Shown here in pieces: positions 17,133-25,330 of a DNA stretch of 64,000 bases (position 1 is its first letter; every line of letters begins with the position of its first letter). Position numbers and translations under genes: made by a program. The notes below the pieces were generated by a model. The model worked only from the letters and a program-made list of their open reading frames with translations. It was not told where the DNA came from and did no database searches. The stretch comes from Macellibacteroides fermentans. Lineage in GTDB: Bacteria > Bacteroidota > Bacteroidia > Bacteroidales > Tannerellaceae. The stretch covers positions 1 through 64,000 of the forward strand of contig NZ_JACCCY010000005.1 of assembly GCF_013409575.1 (NCBI RefSeq), written 5' to 3'.

Positions 17133-19049
17133 ATGAGATTTAAATCAATTATAGCCGCCGCATTAATCGGTACGACTTTGTTCACTTCGACAGGTTGTAA
17201 AGACGATTTTTCGGATACAAATACAGATCCTTCGGTAATCAACAAAGGTGATATCCGGTTTCTTTTCACAAACGGATTGCAGAATTTTGAACCTCAGGGA
17301 TACCTCACCTGGTTTTACAATGGAGCTAACACTTCCAAATGGGTTCAATCGTATGCTTCTACAGGAAGTAACGGTGATATGTTCAACGTAATGATTGCAG
17401 CCGGTGGTCAGGGTGAAATGACAGTAAATGTACTGAAAAGTGCCCGTGAAGTTAGCTACCTGTTAGACAATATGGATCCGGCCGAAGCTGCAAAATATGA
17501 ACATATTAAACACATGTTCAGCCCTATTTTGGTTTACCTGGGAATGTTTGATACGGATATGTATGGCGATATGCCTTATACTGAAGCAGTAATGGCTCGT
17601 TATACCAACCCGATGTTGCTTACTCCAAAGTATGATACTGTGGAAGATTTGTATACAATCTGGTACGATCAGTTGGTTGAAGCTGTGAATGTGCTTTCAA
17701 ACCCTGTAACTGTGAATGGTACTCAAATTACGCAGACAGCCTTAGGTGCTCAGGATTTTGTATATGGTGGTAATGCCGCCAAATGGGCTAAATTCGCCAA
17801 CTCCCTTAAACTTAAACTTGCCGTTCGTTTGTTACACCAGAACAAAGCAAAAGCTTTGGCTATTGCGAAAGAAGCTGCTGCAAACCCTGCAGGTTTGATG
17901 AATTCATTGACTGACGATTTTGTTTACAACAAAGGTGCTAATGAATATCACTTCGGCGACGATGTTGATGGATATATGGGTGCACCAAGCAAACAATTGG
18001 TCGACCTGATGGTCAACAGCCGCGACCCACGTGTTCGTTTCTTCTATCAGAAGAACGATTTCAACTCGAAGGTTGTTCAGGCTTTCTTCGATACAAACAA
18101 AGAATTGCCATCGTACATCGCTGCCAATGTTGATTACGAAGTGGTAAACGGAAAGAAGGTTTTCAAGGCGTGGAAAGGTGCCGGCGAACCATGGGTACGT
18201 TACTATGGTATCCCTGTAGAAGTTATGGCTTCTCAAAAGGGTGAGTACAAAGATTATTTTGACAGCAACTTGTGGAAAATCAGCATCGGTGGTAAAGAAA
18301 AAACATACACTCCGTATGCTTATTTCAACCGCGAAATGGTACAAGGTATGAAGGATTATACCTTCCCGGATGCTCCAAACGTATCTGTAACTCAAGATAT
18401 CGTTGACCAACCTTGGTATGGTATGTTCTATTCTTCTGCTGAAGTGAACTTGTATCTTGCCGAATTGAAATTGATCGGTGCCGACCTTCCTGGTACAGCT
18501 GCTGATTATTTCAAGAATGGTGTGGAACTTTCTGTAAGAGCTTACGACAAGTTGGCTAACCTGAATAAGATTCCTTACTATCATTCAGTGTATGTTAATT
18601 ACGGAGAGAAAGATGGCGTTGAAGATCCTCGTAACGAAAAGAGCATCAAGTTGGAAGATGGTGAAGTTGAAACGCTTCTTGCAAATCCTGCTTATCAGTT
18701 GACTGGTAACAAGGCTGCCGACCTGGAAAAGGTTTATATCCAACAGTACATTCACTTCGTAATGATTCCTAACGATCAGTTCGTAAGTGCTCGTCGCTCG
18801 GGTGTGCCTATGGCAAACAGTACAATTCTTCCTTATGTGAGATTCTCACCAACGGTTGATTATGTAATTCCAAGACGTTTCGAAATCAGTGCTGTAGAAA
18901 AGAGCGACTTGATGTACGACATCAAGATGGCTGCTTATGCTCGTCAGGGATTCTCTGTTGGAACCAACAACGATCCTGTAAAATTGAATACAGAACGTGT
19001 ATGGCAAGACAAGGGTGCTCCTAACTTTGGTGCAGGTCCTAATTTCTAA
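17133..19049 (+). CDS. SusD-like lipoprotein (SusD-like_2 type), module 2
   Basis: Ligand-binding surface lipoprotein of 638 residues. Lipoprotein signal MRFKSIIAAALIGTTLFTSTGC, with lipidation at the Cys of STGC. The N-terminus FSDTNTDPSVINKGDIRFLFTNG and the segment FDTDMYGDMPYTEAVM, followed by AAKWAKFANSLKLKLAVRL, are typical of the second SusD-like family, as in module 3, rather than the RagB type of modules 1 and 4. The C-terminal VIPRRFEIS block is also family-typical. Codon use matches the biased use of its SusC partner. A strong terminator follows 32 bases after the stop, closing the operon. Confidence 0.92.
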   Translation: MRFKSIIAAALIGTTLFTSTGCKDDFSDTNTDPSVINKGDIRFLFTNGLQNFEPQGYLTWFYNGANTSKWVQSYASTGSNGDMFNVMIAAGGQGEMTVNVLKSAREVSYLLDNMDPAEAAKYEHIKHMFSPILVYLGMFDTDMYGDMPYTEAVMARYTNPMLLTPKYDTVEDLYTIWYDQLVEAVNVLSNPVTVNGTQITQTALGAQDFVYGGNAAKWAKFANSLKLKLAVRLLHQNKAKALAIAKEAAANPAGLMNSLTDDFVYNKGANEYHFGDDVDGYMGAPSKQLVDLMVNSRDPRVRFFYQKNDFNSKVVQAFFDTNKELPSYIAANVDYEVVNGKKVFKAWKGAGEPWVRYYGIPVEVMASQKGEYKDYFDSNLWKISIGGKEKTYTPYAYFNREMVQGMKDYTFPDAPNVSVTQDIVDQPWYGMFYSSAEVNLYLAELKLIGADLPGTAADYFKNGVELSVRAYDKLANLNKIPYYHSVYVNYGEKDGVEDPRNEKSIKLEDGEVETLLANPAYQLTGNKAADLEKVYIQQYIHFVMIPNDQFVSARRSGVPMANSTILPYVRFSPTVDYVIPRRFEISAVEKSDLMYDIKMAAYARQGFSVGTNNDPVKLNTERVWQDKGAPNFGAGPNF

Positions 19050-19081
19050 TCTGGAATCAGATAGATACTAAACAATACATT

Positions 19082-19130
19082 GAATCCCCGGCAGGAATAC
19101 GGAAACGTATACTTGCCGGGGATTCTTTTA
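19082..19130 (+). terminator. Strong Rho-independent terminator after module 2
   Basis: A 19-base arm (19082-19100) pairs with 19107-19125 around a six-base loop with one mismatch, containing CCCCGGCA/TTGCCGGGG, followed by TTTTATT. Confidence 0.9.
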
Positions 19131-19490
19131 TTCAGTTAACTCCCCCCGAATGAGTTCAAGAACTAATATATCGAATAAACATCCCATCCCTTTCACAGAA
19201 TGAATTAATCGCAAAAACATCTGTTATTTGTCATTTTTTAGCTCAGAACCCTTTGCCTGTCTGGGTTGTTGAGAATGATAGATGCCGGTGACGGATGCAT
19301 TTTATCTGTCATATGTCATCTGATATTCCCTACGCCCGACTTTTATTGTAAGCGTTCCACGATATCATCATATTCCTGCTTTACCTGTCTTGCATCTGCA
19401 ACCTATAAGAGAACTAATCCTTTCCCGGTAGTTCTTTCGTCTTTTCCCTTCATACATCTATCCCGAATCCTTAAGGCAATTATTCGTTTG
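19131..19490. other. Intergenic stretch without recognisable gene
   Basis: I see no supported coding region, RNA gene or terminator here. A short open frame at 19266-19520 has no recognisable protein signature, runs into the IS end and is judged non-coding. Confidence 0.5.
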
Positions 19491-19516
19491 ACAGCTGTTG
19501 AATGCAAAGTCAACAG
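19491..19516 (+). repeat. Left part of a CAGCTGTTGAA-type repeat interrupted by IS66
   Basis: Contains ACAGCTGTTGAATGCAAAG, which recurs as CAACTGTTGAACGCAAAG at 22001-22018 and again in part at 22022-22033. With the IS and one target duplication removed, the two main copies would be 44 bases apart. The IS inserted inside this small repeat cluster. Confidence 0.6.
19509..19516 (+). repeat. Left copy of 8-bp target-site duplication
   Basis: GTCAACAG directly precedes the left terminal repeat and is identical to 21974-21981. Eight bases is the duplication length known for IS66-family elements. Confidence 0.95.
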
Positions 19517-19540
19517 GTAAGTATTCGGTGTAGTACGTGT
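19517..19540 (+). repeat. IS66 terminal inverted repeat, left
   Basis: Begins GTAAGTATTCGGTG; pairs with the right repeat with a single mismatch at the fourth base. Similarity resumes further inside with an AGTAT block. Confidence 0.95.
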
Positions 19541-19590
19541 GCTAAAATAGTATTATTCTATTTATAGCTTTAGCAAGATAATTTTTTAGA

Positions 19591-21315
19591 TTACTTTTTC
19601 CAGTTATGAGGTAATAGTTCCTTGTAATTTTTGGGATCACAGTTTTGTACCCTGGTCAGGCAATCCATTAACCAGTGTGTTGGGTTCACGTTGTTTTCTT
19701 TACATGCACCCAGTAAAGAGAAAAATATAGCAGCGGTATGTGCCGCATCGTGTGATCCGGAGAAGAGGCAATTTTTCCGGCTCAGGGTAATTGGGCGTAT
19801 AGCACGCTCCACAGCGTTGTTGTCAATAGCCAATTCGGCATCATTGACATAATGAGATAGCTGTTCAAAGCGGGTATACATATAACGTATTGCCTTATCA
19901 AGTGGAGAGTCAGGGGGTGTTTTCAGCAGGCTTTCTGTTGTCCAGACTTCCAGCCCTTTAATTATCGGGTACGCATTTTCCTTCCTCAAGTTGGTTGCCT
20001 GGGCATTTGTTAGTTCTTTTTTCCGTATTTCGTCTTCCACGGCATAAAGTTTTCCAATTTCATCAAGCACATAACGTGCCGATGGCGGATCATAGCTTTC
20101 GGCTTCTACAAACTTTCGCCGGACATGGGCCCAGCAGCACAGATGCATCTTCCCTTCCAGCTTGTCGAAAACATCATAGACTGCATAACCATCACTTTGT
20201 ACAATCTCGGTCTTTCCACTTAACAGTGTACCTAACGCTGAAGAGCTACGGCCCGGGTGGTATTCAATATATGGACTTTTGCAATGGGGCAGATAAAAAA
20301 CCCACATATACCCCTGATGCAACGATCCGGGTTTCTCTGATTCCAACACCTTATGAGGAGTTTCATCAGCCTGCACGTAACGACTCGCTTTCAGCGTCTC
20401 ACGCAGTTCATTATATATAGGCTCTATACATTGGGCGGTCGCAGTCATCCAGTTGCTGACCGTAGAAGCCGACAAGTGAACCCCTTCGCGTGAAAATATC
20501 TCTATCTGACGGTTTAGTGGAAGATGGTCTGCATACTTAGATACGGCGATATGGGTCAACGCGCTCTCCGATGCATTGCTCCGGGGATAGGCCATTGTAG
20601 GAAGAGGAGCTATTACAATACTTCCATCAGGGAGTTTGTAGCGCGGGCGTACCAATTGCTCCACATACAACTTGCGCGGCTGAACAGCATAACGCTCGGT
20701 AACCTCTTCCCCCATTCTGATCGCTCCGCTCAGATCAACCGATGGCTCCAGAACTTTGCTGATGCGTGGAAGTTCTGAAGGAATAGGTTTGCGTGCATGC
20801 GAGATCTTTTTCTCCTTGAAGCTTTTACGAAAACGGGAATATTCTTTGTCCTTTTCTATCTCTTTCTGTTCTTTCTGCTTCTCCTGTTCTATATTCACAT
20901 TTTGTGGAGACTGAACAAAGCAGATGCTTAATTGGGAAGGATCCAGAGGAAGCCGTCGTTTTTCACTGGAGCTTCCCCAGCAGAAACGATTCAAACAGAC
21001 CAGCTTCCAGCGCAGGCGATCAATCTCTTCCTGCGCTTCTATAAGTTCAAGCTTACTTTCAAAGGCCTCTTGCTTCTTCTCATAGATCTCTTGTTCTTTC
21101 GCAAGAATCTCTTGTTTCTTATCAAGAATCTCTTGTTTCTTATCAAGAATCTCTTGTTCCTTCGCCCGGATAGTTTGCTCATTCTCTAAGATCTTTTGCA
21201 CATACTCCAGATCCTTCTGTTCACTCAAACGAAGCCTGTCCAACAGGCCTTGATACTCCTCTAAAGAGAGTGTTACAGACAAGGGAGGAAGAGTTTGTAT
21301 CTGATCTTTTTTCAT
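19591..21315 (-). CDS. tnpC: IS66-family transposase TnpC
   Basis: DDE transposase of 574 residues that catalyses IS66 transposition. Order: N-terminal heptad-repeat coiled coil (about 35-95, EILDKKQ units), the IS66 region with FCWGSSSEKRRL, then the catalytic core with Asp317 (VQADETP), Asp375 (IVQSDGY), CCWAHVRRKF, Glu503 (NNAVERAIRP), and the IS66 C-terminal segment FSLLGACKENNVNPTHWL. The start at 21315 (MKKDQIQ) is preferred on protein grounds, and a TATCTTTG box lies just upstream. An alternative ATG at 21384, one base past the tnpB-like stop, would add 23 residues and allow translational coupling. No frameshift is seen, so the enzyme may be active. Confidence 0.95.
   Translation of the reverse strand: MKKDQIQTLPPLSVTLSLEEYQGLLDRLRLSEQKDLEYVQKILENEQTIRAKEQEILDKKQEILDKKQEILAKEQEIYEKKQEAFESKLELIEAQEEIDRLRWKLVCLNRFCWGSSSEKRRLPLDPSQLSICFVQSPQNVNIEQEKQKEQKEIEKDKEYSRFRKSFKEKKISHARKPIPSELPRISKVLEPSVDLSGAIRMGEEVTERYAVQPRKLYVEQLVRPRYKLPDGSIVIAPLPTMAYPRSNASESALTHIAVSKYADHLPLNRQIEIFSREGVHLSASTVSNWMTATAQCIEPIYNELRETLKASRYVQADETPHKVLESEKPGSLHQGYMWVFYLPHCKSPYIEYHPGRSSSALGTLLSGKTEIVQSDGYAVYDVFDKLEGKMHLCCWAHVRRKFVEAESYDPPSARYVLDEIGKLYAVEDEIRKKELTNAQATNLRKENAYPIIKGLEVWTTESLLKTPPDSPLDKAIRYMYTRFEQLSHYVNDAELAIDNNAVERAIRPITLSRKNCLFSGSHDAAHTAAIFFSLLGACKENNVNPTHWLMDCLTRVQNCDPKNYKELLPHNWKK
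21081..21164 (+). repeat. 21-bp tandem repeat inside tnpC
   Basis: Four 21-base units starting at 21081, 21102, 21123 and 21144. The second and third are identical and the first and fourth diverged. They encode repeated seven-residue coiled-coil heptads of the type KKQEILD. Confidence 0.9.
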
Positions 21316-21385
21316 ACCACAAAGATATGTAAAAACAATGGATTTAACAAGTAAACCATATATTAAATCGCTTGTATAAAGCATG

Positions 21386-21907
21386 TTACACTCTTTTTAA
21401 CCGCCTTCTTTTAACCTCTCTTTTCTCAGATAACAAGCGGTTGATTTCTTGCCAGTCACTAGTCCGATAGCCCCCTGCAATTTCCTCTTTTTTAAGACGA
21501 AGTACTCCCTGCCGAAGCTGACGGTGGATGCTGATATATTCGCCGGAGAGGCTGTAGAGCAGGGTCAAAGAATGTTTATTTTTTCTTACAAACACATGAC
21601 ATTCTCCCTCTTTTGGATAAAATCCCCAACAACGCTTCACTTTCCCGCATAGACTGTCGATACTGTAGGTGGATCGTTCGGGCAACATGTAAAGATAATA
21701 GGACCACTCTGGATTCAGTAATGAAAGCACACCACGGTTACGGATTAATAAATCAGCCGGTGAGCGGATACCTAAATCTTCTTTCTCAAATTTATAACGC
21801 CGACAACCATCAAAAATAAATAATACTGAATCAAATGAATTACGTTCTGAAAGTAATGATAGTAACTTCTCATTACGATCTGGATAATACAATACACTAT
21901 ATGACAT
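21386..21907 (-). CDS. TnpB-like IS66 accessory protein
   Basis: Probable IS66 Orf2 (TnpB) homologue of 173 residues, longer than the usual roughly 115. The C-terminal half (CHVFVRKNKHSLTLLYSL, then RQLRQGVLRL) resembles the TnpB core in which VFxFxNRRRDKIKLL is followed by KRLExG. The N-terminal half (SVLYYPDRNEKLLSLLSERN) is not recognised. An ATG at 21907 is chosen over the in-frame TTG at 21922. It precedes tnpC on the same strand within the IS. Assignment rests on position and weak motif similarity, so moderately sure. TnpB is needed with TnpC for IS66 transposition in studied elements. Confidence 0.65.
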   Translation of the reverse strand: MSYSVLYYPDRNEKLLSLLSERNSFDSVLFIFDGCRRYKFEKEDLGIRSPADLLIRNRGVLSLLNPEWSYYLYMLPERSTYSIDSLCGKVKRCWGFYPKEGECHVFVRKNKHSLTLLYSLSGEYISIHRQLRQGVLRLKKEEIAGGYRTSDWQEINRLLSEKREVKRRRLKRV

Positions 21908-21949
21908 TTTTTTTGAGGACAAAGAAACTCTATTATACTATATAATAAG

Positions 21950-21973
21950 ACACGTACTACACCGAATACATAC
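21950..21973 (-). repeat. IS66 terminal inverted repeat, right
   Basis: Complement begins GTATGTATTCGGTG and matches the left repeat over 23 of 24 bases. Confidence 0.95.
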
Positions 21974-21981
21974 GTCAACAG
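21974..21981 (+). repeat. Right copy of 8-bp target-site duplication
   Basis: GTCAACAG, identical to 19509-19516. Confidence 0.95.
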
Positions 21982-22000
21982 CTGTATAACTTGCATTGAA

Positions 22001-22087
22001 CAACTGTTGAACGCAAAGCAGACAGCTGTTGAACAAATACTTGTATTAATGAAAGCAACTAATACCTTACATGAAAGCAGCTAATAA
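22001..22087 (+). repeat. Short repeats right of the IS
   Basis: CAACTGTTGAACGCAAAG (22001-22018) repeats the sequence left of the IS, and ACAGCTGTTGAAC (22022-22034) is a further partial copy. Next to it ATGAAAGCAACTAATA (22049) recurs as ATGAAAGCAGCTAATA (22071), a 22-base period. No gene is seen between the IS and gmd. Confidence 0.6.
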
Positions 22088-22153
22088 TCCGAAGTAAATT
22101 GCTTATCTCCGTAGGGCTATAATTGGATGAATCGAATATTCACAACTGTATTT

Positions 22154-22185
22154 TTCGTTTATTTATAAATAAATCGCTTATTTTG
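22154..22185 (+). promoter_or_regulatory. Candidate promoter for gmd-fcl
   Basis: TTCG (22154-22157) and TTATTTTG (22178-22185), 20 bases apart, each differ by one base from the Bacteroides TTTG / TAnnTTTG elements. The gmd ATG follows 53 bases later. Confidence 0.35.
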
Positions 22186-22238
22186 CAACCTCTTGAGCCC
22201 TTTAAAGGTGATTGGAAAACAATAGAATTTAATTTATT

Positions 22239-23390
22239 ATGAGCAAAGTAGCTTTAATTACCGGTATTACCGGACAAGATGGTGCCTATCTGGCAGAGTA
22301 TTTATTGAAATCGGGCTATACGGTGCATGGAATAAAGCGCCGCGCTTCGATGTTTAACACGGATCGTATCGACCACTTATATCAGGATCCGCATGTGGAA
22401 AACAGAAACCTTATCCTTCATTATGGAGACCTTACGGATTCCATGAATATCACCCGTATCATACAGGAGGTACAACCGGACGAGATATATAATCTGGCAG
22501 CCATGAGCCACGTAAAGGTGAGCTTCGATACGCCGGAATATACTGCCAATGCCGACGGACTGGGTACTTTGCGTATTCTGGAAGCCGTTCGCTTATTGGG
22601 ACTTACCGATAAGACACGTATCTACCAGGCCTCTACTTCCGAATTATATGGTCTGGTGCAGGAAATTCCACAAAAGGAGACTACCCCGTTTTATCCCCGC
22701 TCGCCCTATGCGGTGGCTAAGATGTATGCCTACTGGATTACGGTTAACTACCGCGAGGCTTACAATATGCACGCCAGCAACGGTATTCTGTTCAATCATG
22801 AGTCGCCATTGCGCGGCGAGACCTTTGTTACACGCAAGATTACCCGTGCGGTGAGCAAGATTGCGCTGGATATGCAGCACGAGTTGTATCTGGGTAACCT
22901 TTCGTCGCAACGTGACTGGGGTCATGCCAAGGATTATGTGCGTGCCATGCATCTTATCCTGCAGCAGGACAAGCCTTCGGATTATGTGATTGCCACCGGT
23001 GTAACCACCACCGTACGCGATTTTGTACGTATGGCTTTTGCCGAGGTGGGTATTACCGTTGCATTCAGCGGCGAAGGAGTAGACGAAGTTGGGGTTGTTG
23101 CGGCAATCGATCCGGCTCGTTTTGCGGAAAGTGTGGGCGAATCGTACCTAGCCAAGGCGTTGGAGCTGATGGACAAGACGGTGGTAAAGGTAGACCCGGC
23201 CTATTTCCGTCCCACAGAAGTGGAGCTGCTTATCGGCGATCCTACCAAATCGAAGACCGTGTTGGGCTGGGAGCCTAAATACGACCTCAAAGGGTTGGTG
23301 GAAGATATGATGCGTAGCGATGTGAAGGGCATGAAGAAGGATTCGTATCTGAAAGAGGGCGGTTACCGTACCTTAAATTACTTTGAGTAA
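22239..23390 (+). CDS. gmd: GDP-mannose 4,6-dehydratase
   Basis: Cytoplasmic SDR enzyme converting GDP-D-mannose to GDP-4-keto-6-deoxy-mannose, the first step of de novo GDP-L-fucose synthesis. 383 residues, close to the family's usual length. Seen: NAD(P)-binding GITGQDG (residues 9-15), the Gmd-specific [18 protein letters not shown], catalytic QASTSELYG with Thr/Glu, and YAVAK with the Tyr-xxx-Lys pair. The later [17 protein letters not shown] is also Gmd-typical. It overlaps the next gene by one base (TAATG), indicating translational coupling. Third positions look richer in G and C than in the neighbouring sigma/SusCD modules. Confidence 0.97.
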   Translation: MSKVALITGITGQDGAYLAEYLLKSGYTVHGIKRRASMFNTDRIDHLYQDPHVENRNLILHYGDLTDSMNITRIIQEVQPDEIYNLAAMSHVKVSFDTPEYTANADGLGTLRILEAVRLLGLTDKTRIYQASTSELYGLVQEIPQKETTPFYPRSPYAVAKMYAYWITVNYREAYNMHASNGILFNHESPLRGETFVTRKITRAVSKIALDMQHELYLGNLSSQRDWGHAKDYVRAMHLILQQDKPSDYVIATGVTTTVRDFVRMAFAEVGITVAFSGEGVDEVGVVAAIDPARFAESVGESYLAKALELMDKTVVKVDPAYFRPTEVELLIGDPTKSKTVLGWEPKYDLKGLVEDMMRSDVKGMKKDSYLKEGGYRTLNYFE

Positions 23391-24457
23391 TGGATAAGAA
23401 TGCAAAGATATATGTGGCCGGTCACCGCGGACTTGTGGGCTCGGCCATCTGGAACAACCTGAAAGCAAAAGGATATACCAACCTGGTGGGGCGCACCCAC
23501 CGGGAACTGGATCTGCTGGACGGTGCTGCGGTAAAGGCTTTTTTTGATGCCGAACAGCCGGAGTATGTGATTCTGGCCGCTGCCAAGGTGGGCGGAATTA
23601 TGGCCAATAACGTGTACCGTGCCGATTTTATAGCAGACAATCTGCAGATTCAGCAGCATGTAATAGGCGAAAGTTTCCGTCACGGTGTAAAGAAGCTCCT
23701 GTTTTTAGGAAGCACCTGTATCTATCCCAGGGATGCGGCCCAACCCATGAAGGAGGAAGCACTGCTTACCGGTCCGCTGGAATACACCAACGAGCCCTAT
23801 GCCATTGCCAAGATTGCCGGATTGAAGATGTGCGAAAGTTACAACCTGCAGTATGGCACCAACTATATTGCAGTGATGCCCACCAACCTGTACGGTCCCA
23901 ACGATAACTTCGACCTGGAGAAGAGTCACGTGCTGCCGGCCATGATCCGCAAGATTCATCTGGGGCATTGTCTGTTGCAGGGGGACTGGACCGCCCTGCG
24001 CAAGGATCTGGACCGCCTGCCGGTGGAAGGTATATCCGGACAATCCAATCAGCGTGATATCCTGGATAAGCTGGCCAAGTATGGCATCCACGATTCATTT
24101 GTGGAATTGTGGGGTACCGGCAAGCCTTTGCGTGAATTCCTCTGGAGTGAAGAGATGGCAGATGCCTCGGTTTTCATTATGGAGAAGGTGGATTTTGCCG
24201 ACCTGAAGGGTACAAGCCCCGAGGTACGCAATTGTCATATCAATATCGGAACAGGGAAGGAGATATCCATTGGCGGGGCAGCTCAACTTATTGCCCAAAG
24301 GGTGGGCTATAAGGGAGAGATCCGTTTTAATGCCGACAAGCCCGACGGTACGATGCGGAAACTCACCGATGTATCCAAACTCAATGCCCTGGGATGGCGT
24401 CATCAGATAGAGATACAAGAAGGAATTGACAAGATGTACAGCTGGTATATCAGCTAA
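23390..24457 (+). CDS. fcl: GDP-L-fucose synthase (epimerase/reductase)
   Basis: Converts GDP-4-keto-6-deoxy-mannose to GDP-L-fucose by 3,5-epimerisation and NADPH reduction. Also called wcaG. 355 residues, longer than the roughly 320 of E. coli owing to an insertion around residues 185-225 (HCLLQGDWTALRKDLDRLP), which I recall as usual in Bacteroides homologues. Seen: VAGHRGLVGSAI, AAKVGGIMANN, GSTCIYPRDA, and YAIAK with the active-site Tyr and Lys. Start overlaps the gmd stop. Together with FKP at 56159-59017 the genome has both de novo and salvage routes to GDP-fucose, used for surface polysaccharide and glycoprotein fucosylation in Bacteroides. Confidence 0.97.
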   Translation: MDKNAKIYVAGHRGLVGSAIWNNLKAKGYTNLVGRTHRELDLLDGAAVKAFFDAEQPEYVILAAAKVGGIMANNVYRADFIADNLQIQQHVIGESFRHGVKKLLFLGSTCIYPRDAAQPMKEEALLTGPLEYTNEPYAIAKIAGLKMCESYNLQYGTNYIAVMPTNLYGPNDNFDLEKSHVLPAMIRKIHLGHCLLQGDWTALRKDLDRLPVEGISGQSNQRDILDKLAKYGIHDSFVELWGTGKPLREFLWSEEMADASVFIMEKVDFADLKGTSPEVRNCHINIGTGKEISIGGAAQLIAQRVGYKGEIRFNADKPDGTMRKLTDVSKLNALGWRHQIEIQEGIDKMYSWYIS

Positions 24458-24671
24458 TATATTTCAGGCAGATATTGGATGGAGCGATACTTGTTTAATA
24501 GTTTCGTTTCATCCGTGTCTCCCTAAAGATGCTTTGCTTTTTAATGGTGATGACAAAATGATACTTTATTTTAATGTGTCATTGTGTGAAGCCCTGCAAA
24601 TTAAATTGGACCCTATAGCTTGATTCAACGAATAGAATTCTTAGAGTAAAAAAAACATTTATATTTGAAAC

Positions 24672-25214
24672 ATGAATGCTAGGAATGAAAAAACATACTA
24701 TTATCAACATATCTATCTTAAATATGGTCCAATGTTGCTGCGGTTTGCCGAAAAATTTGTTTCTGAACTATTTGCAGAGGATATTGTACAGGATGTTTTT
24801 CTTAAACTATGGGATAAGCAAATCTTTATTCTGCCTGAGGATGAGTTGAAACGGGTTCTATATACTTCGGTAAGAAATGCTTGTATTGATTCTTTACGTC
24901 GTATCAATCTGGAACAGGAGATTATTGATAACAGGATGATTCAGCTTAAATTAGATGAGTTGGATTTCTTTGAAGCCTCTGATGAACTGTTTATGACTCA
25001 GGACATTCTTAATATTTTACTTGAGAAAATAGACGAACTTCCTGAAAAGAGTAGAATAATATTCCGTTTATCTTATATTGAGGGCTTAAAAGCCTCTGAG
25101 ATAGCGGAACAAATGGATTTATCCGTCCGAACCGTCGAAAACCAATTGTATCGTTCGTTACAACAATTACGTAAGAAATGTAGTAATCTGTTTGTCTATC
25201 TGTTTATCATCTGA
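24672..25214 (+). CDS. ECF sigma-70 factor (FecI-like), module 3
   Basis: Sigma factor of 180 residues. Region 2 spans about 15-80 (YLKYGPMLLRFAEKFVSELF, AEDIVQDVFLKLWDKQ) and region 4 about 115-170 with IEGLKASEIAEQMDLSVRTVENQL. It is followed by fecR (116 bases later), susC and susD on the same strand. A TATATTTG box at 24660-24667 ends only four bases before the ATG, too close for an ordinary leader, so either the promoter lies elsewhere or the transcript is nearly leaderless. No other plausible start was found downstream, because region 2 begins early. Confidence 0.92.
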   Translation: MNARNEKTYYYQHIYLKYGPMLLRFAEKFVSELFAEDIVQDVFLKLWDKQIFILPEDELKRVLYTSVRNACIDSLRRINLEQEIIDNRMIQLKLDELDFFEASDELFMTQDILNILLEKIDELPEKSRIIFRLSYIEGLKASEIAEQMDLSVRTVENQLYRSLQQLRKKCSNLFVYLFII

Positions 25215-25330
25215 TCTTAATCTATTATTCATTCTTTCCTGAATTGCAAAAAAAATAATAATTTTAGTGAGTACTTTTCTTTCGCCATTCGTTACATAGT
25301 AAATACAGCAAAGTAACCAGTCTAATTCGG

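Larger units (their letters stand above)
19517..21973 (-). mobile_element. Intact IS66-family insertion sequence (2457 bp)
   Basis: Bounded by 24-base terminal inverted repeats (19517-19540 and 21950-21973, one mismatch, both beginning GTA) and flanked by identical 8-bp duplications. It encodes TnpC (19591-21315) and a TnpB-like protein (21386-21907) on the minus strand. No room remains for a separate TnpA between the TnpB-like gene and the right end. Perfect duplications and open reading frames suggest a fairly recent insertion. Confidence 0.96.

Noticed and set aside
19266-19520. Possible 84-residue protein before the IS
   Set aside because: No recognisable signature, and it runs into the IS terminal repeat. 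The composition looks like chance reading of non-coding sequence.
21100-21165. Tandem repeats as a CRISPR array
   Set aside because: Units are contiguous 21-mers without spacers and lie in frame inside the transposase gene, coding for a coiled coil.
21772-21996. Possible TnpA at the right end of the IS
   Set aside because: The frame overlaps the TnpB-like gene and extends beyond the IS terminal repeat. Its sequence has no TnpA or helix-turn-helix features.
24660-24667. TATATTTG as promoter of sigma gene 3
   Set aside because: It ends four bases before the ATG, placing transcription start inside the gene; kept only as a remark in the gene entry.
24458-24671. Terminator or small gene after fcl
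   Set aside because: No stable hairpin with a T-run and no convincing open frame was found; the short open frame at 24426-24623 overlaps fcl and has no signature.
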